Shown: positions 1 to 5,358 of the stretch, piece after piece
Position numbering within the stretch: position 1 is the first letter of the stretch
Layout: each line of letters begins with the position of its first letter
DNA from: Ruminiclostridium sp.
Lineage (GTDB): Bacteria; Bacillota; Clostridia; DSM-8532
NCBI GenBank assembly: GCA_003535195.1
Contig: DOHN01000078.1
Coordinates: 9,241 to 14,732 of the forward strand
Reading direction: 5' to 3'
Length of the DNA stretch: 5,492 nt
Position numbers and translations under genes: made by a program
Notes under the pieces: generated by a model
Seen by the model: the letters and a program-made list of their open reading frames with translations, nothing else
Told to the model about the DNA's origin: nothing
Databases searched by the model: none

Positions 1-90
1 AGTGATGTTTCAGTACGTCAGCGGAGCAGATTGCGGAGCTACCGAATAAAATCCCGGACGGATTTTCTTGAGGGCGTATGAAATATCACT
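1..90 (+). repeat. Long imperfect inverted repeat; possible structured RNA or small palindromic element
   Basis: Bases 1-19 pair with 73-90 to give 18 base pairs with one bulged base (G13). The two non-Watson-Crick positions (7 with 84, and 18 with 74) are G-U on the + strand but would be C-A on the - strand, which favours a + strand RNA structure. Inside the long stem is a second, perfect 7-bp hairpin (48-54 with 60-66, loop CGGAC), and a heptamer, GCGGAGC, is directly repeated at 21-27 and 33-39. No run of T follows position 90 directly, so it does not look like an ordinary terminator. The short frames across it resemble no protein I know. It could be a non-coding RNA, the 3' end of an upstream transcript, or a dispersed palindromic repeat; the window alone cannot separate these. 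I do not recognise a named RNA family. Confidence 0.5.
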
Positions 91-124
91 CATGACGCTA
101 AAACATAACGACAATTTTTTCATA

Positions 125-149
125 TTGCATATTGCAAATCGAAACGATT
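125..149. promoter_or_regulatory. Two adjoining short dyads upstream of the secG promoter
   Basis: TTGCA-TAT-TGCAA (125-137) is directly joined to AATCG-AAA-CGATT (137-149). Both are 13-bp odd palindromes and end 13 bases before the secG -35 box. This placement is compatible with an operator or activator site, but the region is A/T-rich and I recognise no specific regulator motif, so chance is a real alternative. Confidence 0.2.
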
Positions 150-161
150 GTAATTGCATAC

Positions 162-190
162 TTGCTTTCGTTTTCACATTATGCTAGAAT
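162..190 (+). promoter_or_regulatory. Sigma-A-type promoter of secG with extended -10
   Basis: A TTGCTT -35 box (162-167) is followed by a 17-base spacer and a TAGAAT -10 box (185-190), with TGC just before it making an extended -10. The predicted start of transcription is near 197, leaving a leader of about 28 bases that carries the secG ribosome binding site. This position also rules out the in-frame ATG codons at 132 and 189 as secG starts. Confidence 0.65.
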
Positions 191-224
191 GATAAGCGCT
201 GAATTAAAAACGGAGGTTTTAAAC

Positions 225-473
225 ATGGGTGTATTGACCATTATTGTGAATATCATTTATATTTTAATATGTTTAGCGATTATTGTGGTGGTTCTTCTCC
301 AGGCCGGGCGTCAGTCCGGTATCAGCGGCACTATTGCCGGCGGAGCAGAGACTTTCTTTGGAAAGAATAAAGGCCGGGCTTATGATGCCCTACTAAGTAA
401 ATACACTGGATGGATCGCCGTTCTTTTCCTGGTTATTTCAATTGTCCTTGTGCTTTTAATGAAGGCTGCCTAA
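225..473 (+). CDS. secG: Preprotein translocase subunit SecG
   Basis: This encodes the small membrane subunit of the SecYEG channel, which helps SecA drive unfolded preproteins across the cytoplasmic membrane. The 82-residue product has the normal SecG size and plan. A first membrane helix (about residues 3-25) is followed by the conserved LLQAGRQSG turn (24-32), a glycine-rich cytoplasmic loop (GISGTIAGGAETFFGK, 32-47), and a second membrane helix (about 62-79). The start chosen is the ATG at 225, which has a GGAGGT site at 212-217 with seven intervening bases. A longer frame from 132 begins upstream of the predicted transcription start and has no ribosome binding site. The gene sits between its own promoter and a terminator, so it is probably transcribed alone. 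The family assignment is secure from the loop motif and topology. Confidence 0.95.
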   Translation: MGVLTIIVNIIYILICLAIIVVVLLQAGRQSGISGTIAGGAETFFGKNKGRAYDALLSKYTGWIAVLFLVISIVLVLLMKAA

Positions 474-494
474 GATATAAATATGAGATAATGG

Positions 495-531
495 GGCTAT
501 ACATGCATGGCGTGTATGGCCTTTTGTTTTT
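495..531 (+). terminator. Intrinsic terminator after secG
   Basis: Bases 495-504 pair with 512-521 in a 10-bp stem that includes two pairs that are G-U on the + strand, around a 7-base loop. The stem is followed at once by TTTTGTTTTT (522-531). The wobble polarity and T tract fit termination of secG transcripts on the + strand. It lies only about 22 bases before the uvrB start codon. Confidence 0.85.
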
Positions 532-553
532 ATGGAAATAAAAGAGGTAAAAT

Positions 554-2539
554 ATGCCGGAATTCAGAATAAAATCAGATTACAAGCCTACCGGGGATCA
601 GCCCGGGGCCATCGAGGCCCTGACCTCCCTCATTCGTCAGGGAAGCCGACACCAGACTCTCTTGGGTGTGACAGGGTCGGGAAAAACGTATACCGTCGCC
701 AATGTTATTGAAAGAGTCCAAAAGCCTACACTAGTGCTCGCTCATAATAAGACTCTGGCAGCTCAACTGTATAATGAATTTACCGAATTTTTTCCTGATA
801 ATTGCGTGGAATATTTTGTAAGCTATTATGATTATTATCAGCCCGAAGCCTATATTCCTTCCACCGATACCTATATTGAAAAGGATTCCTCCATCAATGA
901 TGAAATTGACAAACTGCGGCACTCCGCCACGGCAGCCCTGTTTGAAAGGCGCGACGTTATCATTGTAGCCAGCGTATCGTGTATCTATGGCCTGGGTGAT
1001 CCGGAAGACTATACTGATCTTATGCTTTCCCTGAGACCGGGAATGATCAAGGACCGGGATGAAGTCATACGTAAGCTGGTGGATATCCAATATACACGGA
1101 GCCAGTTTGATTTCAGGCGCGGCACCTTCCGGGTCATGGGTGATGTATTGGATATTTTTCCGCCGTCTTCAACCAACACCGCACTTCGGGTGGAGTTTTT
1201 CGGGGATGAAATCGATCGGATCACCGAGATTGATGTATTGACCGGTGAAATCACAGGAATCCGCTCCCATATTGCCGTGTTCCCAGCTTCCCACTTCGCG
1301 ACCAGCAAGGCCAAGATGGACAGAGCCATCGTTACCATAGAGGAGGAACTGAAAGAAAGGCTGGCTTCTTTCAAGGAGGACGGAAAACTGCTGGAAGCGC
1401 AAAGATTGGAACAGCGTACCCGGTATGATATAGAGATGATGCAGGAAATCGGTTTTTGCCAGGGCATAGAGAATTATTCCCGGCACATTAGCGGACGTAA
1501 GCCGGGAAGTGCGCCCTATACCCTTTTGGATTATTTCCCCAAGGATTTTCTTCTGGTGATCGACGAGTCCCATGTAACGGTGCCCCAGGTAGGGGCCATG
1601 TACAACGGAGATCATTCCCGAAAGGAGACTTTGGTGGAATATGGATTCAGGTTACCCTCCGCCTTTGACAACAGGCCGCTGACCTTTGAGGAATTTACAC
1701 GAAGGGTGAACCAGGTTATATATGTTAGCGCCACTCCCGCCCAGTACGAGAAAAACCTCTCCACAAAGGTGGTTGAGCAGATCATTCGGCCTACAGGTCT
1801 TGTTGATCCTGAAGTTACCGTCAGACCCGTCAAGGGACAGATTGATGATCTCTTAAATGAGATCAATGAAAATACCAAAAAGGGCTATAGAACGCTGGTA
1901 ACCACCCTGACCAAGAAAATGGCCGAAGATTTGACCAAGTACATGGATGATATGGGCATCCGGGTACGATATCTGCATTCGGATGTCGTTACCCTGGAGC
2001 GTGTGGAGATCATTCGTGACTTGCGTATGGGCAAATTTGACGTGCTGGTGGGAATAAACCTTCTCAGAGAAGGCCTTGATATCCCGGAGGTCGCATTGGT
2101 GGCTATTCTGGATGCCGATAAGCAGGGCTTTTTGCGGTCTGAAACATCGCTGGTCCAGACCATCGGCCGTGCGGCCAGGAATGTGGACGGAAGGGTCATC
2201 ATGTATGCCGACAGCATTACCACGGCCATGCAGTACGCCATCAGCGAAACAAACCGCAGAAGAGAGATTCAGCAAGCATATAATATTGAGCATCATATTA
2301 TACCCCGGTCCATCCAAAAAGCGGTGCATAATGCCATTGAGGCCACCAAGTCGGCCGAAGAAGCTGGTAAATACGAGAAGACCAGAAAGACCGGAGCCGA
2401 GGTTCTGGACAGGGAGAGCATTGAGGCACTCATTGAGAGCCTTACCAAGGATATGAAGCAGGCCGCCCGAGAGCTTGAATTTGAGGCGGCGGCAGCGCTC
2501 CGTGACCAAATTGCGGAGCTTAAGCGCCAGCTACCCTGA
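554..2539 (+). CDS. uvrB: UvrABC excinuclease subunit B
   Basis: This encodes the central subunit of bacterial nucleotide excision repair. UvrB receives damaged DNA from UvrA, verifies the lesion by strand insertion, and recruits UvrC for the two incisions. The 661-residue product is full length for the family. Visible landmarks are the Walker A motif GVTGSGKT (38-45), the tyrosine-rich damage-probing beta-hairpin ([10 protein letters not shown], 91-100), helicase motif II as DESH (337-340), motif [11 protein letters not shown] (535-543), and a C-terminal UVR domain (about 619-660) that contacts UvrC. The ATG at 554 has a GAGG site at 544-547 with six intervening bases. No promoter or LexA-type operator is evident between the secG terminator and this start. 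No frameshift or missing motif was seen. The following gene lies 68 bases downstream with no terminator between, so co-transcription is likely. Confidence 0.98.
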   Translation: MPEFRIKSDYKPTGDQPGAIEALTSLIRQGSRHQTLLGVTGSGKTYTVANVIERVQKPTLVLAHNKTLAAQLYNEFTEFFPDNCVEYFVSYYDYYQPEAYIPSTDTYIEKDSSINDEIDKLRHSATAALFERRDVIIVASVSCIYGLGDPEDYTDLMLSLRPGMIKDRDEVIRKLVDIQYTRSQFDFRRGTFRVMGDVLDIFPPSSTNTALRVEFFGDEIDRITEIDVLTGEITGIRSHIAVFPASHFATSKAKMDRAIVTIEEELKERLASFKEDGKLLEAQRLEQRTRYDIEMMQEIGFCQGIENYSRHISGRKPGSAPYTLLDYFPKDFLLVIDESHVTVPQVGAMYNGDHSRKETLVEYGFRLPSAFDNRPLTFEEFTRRVNQVIYVSATPAQYEKNLSTKVVEQIIRPTGLVDPEVTVRPVKGQIDDLLNEINENTKKGYRTLVTTLTKKMAEDLTKYMDDMGIRVRYLHSDVVTLERVEIIRDLRMGKFDVLVGINLLREGLDIPEVALVAILDADKQGFLRSETSLVQTIGRAARNVDGRVIMYADSITTAMQYAISETNRRREIQQAYNIEHHIIPRSIQKAVHNAIEATKSAEEAGKYEKTRKTGAEVLDRESIEALIESLTKDMKQAARELEFEAAAALRDQIAELKRQLP

Positions 2540-2559
2540 TGAATATGAATGATGGGGGA

Positions 2560-2588
2560 TTAACCCGCTGAGCCTCCTGATCTATAAT
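2560..2588 (+). promoter_or_regulatory. Candidate sigma-A-type promoter before the uracil-DNA glycosylase gene
   Basis: TTAACC (2560-2565) and a perfect TATAAT (2583-2588) are separated by exactly 17 bases in the uvrB-ung gap. Transcription would start near 2595, leaving a leader of only about 13 bases made up almost entirely of the ribosome binding site. The short leader makes this less certain. It could add to read-through from uvrB. Confidence 0.4.
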
Positions 2589-2607
2589 TAATAACGAGGT
2601 GAATCCT

Positions 2608-3333
2608 TTGAGCTTGCTTCCCGGTGAGATCCATTCATCATGGAACAATTTTTTGACATCGGACATTCTTGCACTTTTGGACAGTATCGAAAAATTTCTG
2701 GGCGATACCGATTACAACCCCGGGAAAGAGAGAGTGCTCCGGTTTCTGCATACCGATTTGGAGGCTCTGAAAATTGTTATCCTGGGCCAGGATCCCTATC
2801 CGGAAAAAGGAGTGGCTGTGGGCCGCGCTTTTGAAGTGGGGGGTCTGAAGTCCTGGAATGAGCCGTTCAGGCAGGTTTCACTGAAAAATATCATGAGGCT
2901 CATCTATAAGACTCAAAAGGGTATCGAGGTATATGCGGAAATTCCGGTATTCTCACAGATTGCAAAAGAAATTAAATTGGGGGAATTTATTATTGATGCC
3001 CCCCCCGCTCTTTTTGAGCACCTTGAAGAACAGGGCGTTCTTTTTTTAAACACCTGTTTGACTGTTTTTCCAGGTCGGCCCCTAAGCCATCAAATGATCT
3101 GGCAGCCATTTACAGAAAAGCTTCTTGACTTTATATCGCGGCAGAAACCTGAATTATTCTGGTTCTTATGGGGAAAAAACGCACAAAGTTTTAAACCCTT
3201 TATTTACAAAGGAATTTTTTACGAATGCCGCCATCCTATGATGTGCTCTTCTAAATATGCAGATGATTTTTTAAAGAGCCAATGCTTCAAAAATACCATG
3301 GGAATAGTGAATTGGACGGGAAAATGCAAATGA
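2608..3333 (+). CDS. ung: Divergent family-1 uracil-DNA glycosylase
   Basis: The product is predicted to remove uracil from DNA, from cytosine deamination or dUMP incorporation, as the first step of base excision repair. In the 241-residue protein, the family-1 water-activating loop reads GQDPYP (60-65), keeping the catalytic Asp62 and the thymine-excluding Tyr64. Phe75 (GRAF) and Asn148 (LNTCLTV) match the uracil-stacking Phe and uracil-binding Asn of E. coli Ung. The second active-site loop reads HPMMCS from His209 instead of HPSPLS, so the histidine is kept while the Ser, Pro and intercalating Leu are changed. The stretch between SLKNI and FLNT is about 22 residues longer than in E. coli Ung. 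I chose the TTG start at 2608 because the strong site GAGGTGA (2596-2602) lies five bases before it; the GTG at 2599 is inside that site. It follows uvrB as a second repair gene. Activity is inferred, and the altered loop could shift substrate preference. Confidence 0.85.
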   Translation: MSLLPGEIHSSWNNFLTSDILALLDSIEKFLGDTDYNPGKERVLRFLHTDLEALKIVILGQDPYPEKGVAVGRAFEVGGLKSWNEPFRQVSLKNIMRLIYKTQKGIEVYAEIPVFSQIAKEIKLGEFIIDAPPALFEHLEEQGVLFLNTCLTVFPGRPLSHQMIWQPFTEKLLDFISRQKPELFWFLWGKNAQSFKPFIYKGIFYECRHPMMCSSKYADDFLKSQCFKNTMGIVNWTGKCK

Positions 3334-3359
3334 TCCCAGAAGCATTTGAAATAATTTTT
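3327..3359 (+). terminator. Weak candidate terminator at the end of the uracil-DNA glycosylase gene
   Basis: CAAATG (3327-3332, overlapping the end of the gene) pairs perfectly with CATTTG (3343-3348) around a 10-base loop, followed after six bases by TTTTT (3355-3359). The stem is short and A/T-rich, so termination is likely weak at best. Confidence 0.25.
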
Positions 3360-3370
3360 CTTACACAATA
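3342..3370 (+). promoter_or_regulatory. Candidate sigma-G-like (forespore) promoter for spoIVB
   Basis: GCATT (3342-3346) and CACAATA (3364-3370), separated by 17 bases, resemble the B. subtilis sigma-G pattern (about GNATR, 17-18 bases, then CATNNTA), with one mismatch in each box. spoIVB is a sigma-G-dependent gene in B. subtilis, which is why I looked for it. A second, poorer arrangement is GCATA (3386-3390), 18 bases, TAACTTA (3409-3415). No convincing sigma-A promoter is present in this gap. Confidence 0.3.
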
Positions 3371-3448
3371 AGGATTTTTTGCAAAGCATAAGAGTCTCCA
3401 GTGCAGGTTAACTTATGAAGGTGAGTTTGCATATGGAGCGTGATTTTT

Positions 3449-4726
3449 TTGCGGAAAAGAACTCTGAAGCCCTCTTTTATTATATGTGTTTTAGTACTGG
3501 TTATCATGGTGTCCTATATTGTCACATTAATTGTTCTCCCCGGAAATATTACACTTTTAACGGGAGAGAACTATACCTTATCCTTTAAATCACCCTTTTT
3601 TTTACAGGCCCATTCAAAAAGCAATATCCTTAAAGTCAGTGTCGGCAATGATGACGCCCTAACGGCATTTGAGACGCCCTATTCGCTTATAGCAACCGAA
3701 GAGGGTGAAGCGGAGCTGGACTTAAAGATATTTGGCGTCATTCCTCTCAAAACGGTGCAGGTTCGTTCCATTGTCAACCGGCAGGTCATTGCATGCGGTT
3801 TGCCCATCGGCATTAAGCTTAAAACCGACGGTGTAGTCATTATTAACGTGTCAGGTGTGACGCTGGATGACGGAACCAGGGTTTCCCCTGCCGAAACGGC
3901 CGGCCTTCTTTCCGGAGATGTTCTTATAAAAGCTGGGGGGAAGAGCTTAGGCAATATCAGCGATCTTATCAGTGTCGTTGAAAACTCTTCCGGAAAGCCC
4001 ATTAAGATTACCTATAAAAGAGGGAATGCCCAATACAACACGACCATTACCCCAATAAAATCCGGCGAAGATCATCAGTTCAGAGTGGGGATCTGGGTCC
4101 GAGACAGCTCGGCGGGTATTGGTACGCTGACTTTTATCGATGCCGAAAATAAGGTGTACGGCGCACTCGGCCACGGGATCAATGATATCGATACAGGATC
4201 CCTTCTGCAGGTGGGATCCGGGCAGCTCTTAAAGTCGAATATCGAGGGCATTAAAAAAGGGATGAAAGGATCGCCGGGAGAATTATCCGGTGAATTTCTT
4301 TCCAACCCCAAAATAATCGGCGATATCGAATTAAACTGTGAGTTTGGGGTATTTGGCCGGCTTTGTGTAGATCCTAAAAGTGAAAAATGGGGAATATCCA
4401 TGCAGATAGGTTCCCATAGCGCCGTTCGTGTGGGTAAAGCCTCCATTTTGGCTTGTATAAACAATAACACTGTAGATGAGTATGAGATCGAAATTCAGCG
4501 CATTGCCAGAACAGACCTGGTCAGCACGAAAAACATGGTGATCCGCATTACCGATCAAAGACTGCTGGATTCTACAGGGGGGATTGTCCAGGGGATGAGC
4601 GGGAGTCCTATTTTACAGGACGGCCGTTTAATCGGCGCAGTGACGCATGTTTTTGTCAATGATCCCATGCGTGGCTACGGTGTATTTATTGAATCCATGC
4701 TTGATAAATCCAATACATTAAAGTAA
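3449..4726 (+). CDS. spoIVB: SpoIVB serine peptidase (stage IV sporulation, PDZ plus S55 domains)
   Basis: SpoIVB is made in the forespore and secreted across its inner membrane. In B. subtilis it cleaves SpoIVFA, releasing the SpoIVFB protease to process pro-sigma-K in the mother cell. Numbered from the TTG at 3449, the 425-residue protein has a basic N-terminus, an uncleaved-looking signal anchor (about 8-30), and a beta-rich linker region (32-105). A PDZ domain follows (about 110-200, with SPAETAGLLSGDVLIK). The S55 peptidase domain comes last. The likely triad is His242 (GALGHGI), Asp369 (RITDQ) and Ser384 (GIVQGMSGSP). The Asp-Ser distance of 15 equals that of B. subtilis (363/378). TTG 3449 has GGAG at 3435-3438, ten bases away. 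GTG 3440 is an in-frame alternative but lies too close to that site. A better ATG at 3433 is in another frame. recN and spo0A, the usual neighbours, are absent. Identity is secure; the exact start is not. Confidence 0.93.
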   Translation: MRKRTLKPSFIICVLVLVIMVSYIVTLIVLPGNITLLTGENYTLSFKSPFFLQAHSKSNILKVSVGNDDALTAFETPYSLIATEEGEAELDLKIFGVIPLKTVQVRSIVNRQVIACGLPIGIKLKTDGVVIINVSGVTLDDGTRVSPAETAGLLSGDVLIKAGGKSLGNISDLISVVENSSGKPIKITYKRGNAQYNTTITPIKSGEDHQFRVGIWVRDSSAGIGTLTFIDAENKVYGALGHGINDIDTGSLLQVGSGQLLKSNIEGIKKGMKGSPGELSGEFLSNPKIIGDIELNCEFGVFGRLCVDPKSEKWGISMQIGSHSAVRVGKASILACINNNTVDEYEIEIQRIARTDLVSTKNMVIRITDQRLLDSTGGIVQGMSGSPILQDGRLIGAVTHVFVNDPMRGYGVFIESMLDKSNTLK

Positions 4727-4759
4727 AAGGCCTAAGCTATATTGATCACATCCGATATG

Positions 4760-4818
4760 CCCCCGGGCAGTACGCCAAATAGGAAGAATACTGCTTGGGG
4801 GTTATTTGAATTGTTTTT
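4760..4818 (+). terminator. Intrinsic terminator after spoIVB
   Basis: Bases 4760-4772 pair with 4789-4801 in an unbroken 13-bp stem with two adjacent pairs that are G-U on the + strand, around a 16-base loop. A T-rich tail follows, ending in TTGTTTTT (4811-4818). The five G-C pairs at the base of the stem and the wobble polarity fit a + strand terminator, although the tail is interrupted. Confidence 0.75.
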
Positions 4819-4843
4819 AAACCGCCGCCAAGTCTGCTATAAT
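4816..4843 (+). promoter_or_regulatory. Extended -10 promoter of the DUF3842 gene
   Basis: A perfect TATAAT (4838-4843) is preceded by TGC (4835-4837), forming an extended -10. The -35 is weak: TTTAAA (4816-4821) at 16 bases is the best match. It begins inside the T-rich tail of the preceding terminator. Transcription would start near 4850 and give a leader of about 20 bases with the ribosome binding site. Confidence 0.65.
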
Positions 4844-4869
4844 AATATAAAACTGTATGGAGGAAAAAC

Positions 4870-5280
4870 ATGCGTATAGCTGTAGTAGACGGACAAGGCG
4901 GCGGAATCGGAAAGTGTATTATTGAGAAATTAAGGCAGAGCCTGGGGCAGGAAATAGAAATTATAGCGCTGGGCACAAATGCTTTGGCAACTTCCGCCAT
5001 GCTGAGATCGGGAGCTTCCGAAGGAGCGTCGGGTGAGAATGCCATTGTTGTCAATTCTTTTAAAGCCGACATCATTGTTGGCTCTGTAGGCATTATTGCG
5101 GCTAGTTCCATGATGGGCGAATTGACGCCGGCAATGGCCAGGGCCATTGCTGAAAGTCCTGCTCAGAAGATATTGATTCCGCTGAACCGCTGCGGCCTGC
5201 TTGTTGTAGGCAGCAAGAGCATTGCGCTTCCCCAGTATATTGATGAGCTGGTTGAGACTGTAAAAGCATATATGGTATAA
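4870..5280 (+). CDS. DUF3842 family protein of unknown function
   Basis: This 136-residue soluble protein has no established function. It matches my recollection of the DUF3842 family, seen mainly in Clostridia. Its N-terminus, IAVVDGQGGGIGKCIIEKL (3-21), is a beta strand, a glycine-rich turn and a helix, as in Rossmann-type nucleotide-binding folds. Later come alternating hydrophobic strands and small-residue helices (ADIIVGSVGIIAASSMMGELTPAMARAIAES, about 57-87) and a late strand with two cysteines nearby (KILIPLNRCGLLVVG). There is no signal peptide or membrane helix. The ATG has GGAGG at 4859-4863 with six intervening bases, so the start is secure. It has its own promoter and is followed by a laccase-domain gene driven from a promoter over its stop codon. 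The fold is an inference from the glycine pattern; no catalytic residues can be assigned. Confidence 0.85.
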   Translation: MRIAVVDGQGGGIGKCIIEKLRQSLGQEIEIIALGTNALATSAMLRSGASEGASGENAIVVNSFKADIIVGSVGIIAASSMMGELTPAMARAIAESPAQKILIPLNRCGLLVVGSKSIALPQYIDELVETVKAYMV

Positions 5281-5281
5281 T
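5252..5281 (+). promoter_or_regulatory. Sigma-A promoter overlapping the end of the DUF3842 gene
   Basis: TTGAGA (5252-5257) and TATAAT (5276-5281) are 18 bases apart, and TGG directly before the latter makes an extended -10. The TAA stop codon of the upstream gene (5278-5280) lies within the -10 box. Transcription would start near 5288, with a leader of about 70 bases to the laccase-domain gene. By consensus match it is the strongest promoter in the window. Confidence 0.65.
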
Positions 5282-5358
5282 TTTGTAATCCCGGAATGCC
5301 CAAAACACTTTTTAACGAATCCATCCAACCGGAATAAATGGAGGAGGTTTTTTGCTAT

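Noticed and set aside
10..93. Short minus-strand frame (ATG at 93-91 to the TGA at 12-10) across the 1-90 repeat
   Set aside because: It has 27 codons, no ribosome binding site and no recognisable protein sequence, and is better explained by the inverted-repeat structure.
132..224. Longer SecG starting at the ATG at 132 or 189
   Set aside because: Both lie upstream of, or within, the extended -10 promoter and have no ribosome binding site; SecG length and topology fit the start at 225.
524..553. Possible promoter TTGTTT (524-529), 18 bases, TAAAAT (548-553) for uvrB
   Set aside because: Transcription would start inside the coding sequence after the ATG and its ribosome binding site.
731..2509. 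Several open frames of 88-218 codons on the minus strand and others within uvrB
   Set aside because: They are antisense or out-of-frame shadows of a fully conserved uvrB, with no ribosome binding sites or family motifs.
2599..2607. GTG at 2599 as the uracil-DNA glycosylase start
   Set aside because: It overlaps the GAGGTGA ribosome binding site; TTG 2608 lies at the correct distance.
3596..3603. Eight-T run within spoIVB as a slippage site
   Set aside because: The frame continues correctly through it into conserved sequence, and nothing suggests a second product.
4746..5147. 133-codon minus-strand frame across the DUF3842 gene
   Set aside because: It runs through the spoIVB terminator and the DUF3842 promoter, has no ribosome binding site, and its sequence reads as an antisense shadow.
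5320..5342. Hairpin TCCAT/ATGGA that could mask the ribosome binding site of the laccase-domain gene
   Set aside because: Only 5 bp with a 13-base loop, and it covers just the first bases of an eight-base site; too weak to call regulatory.
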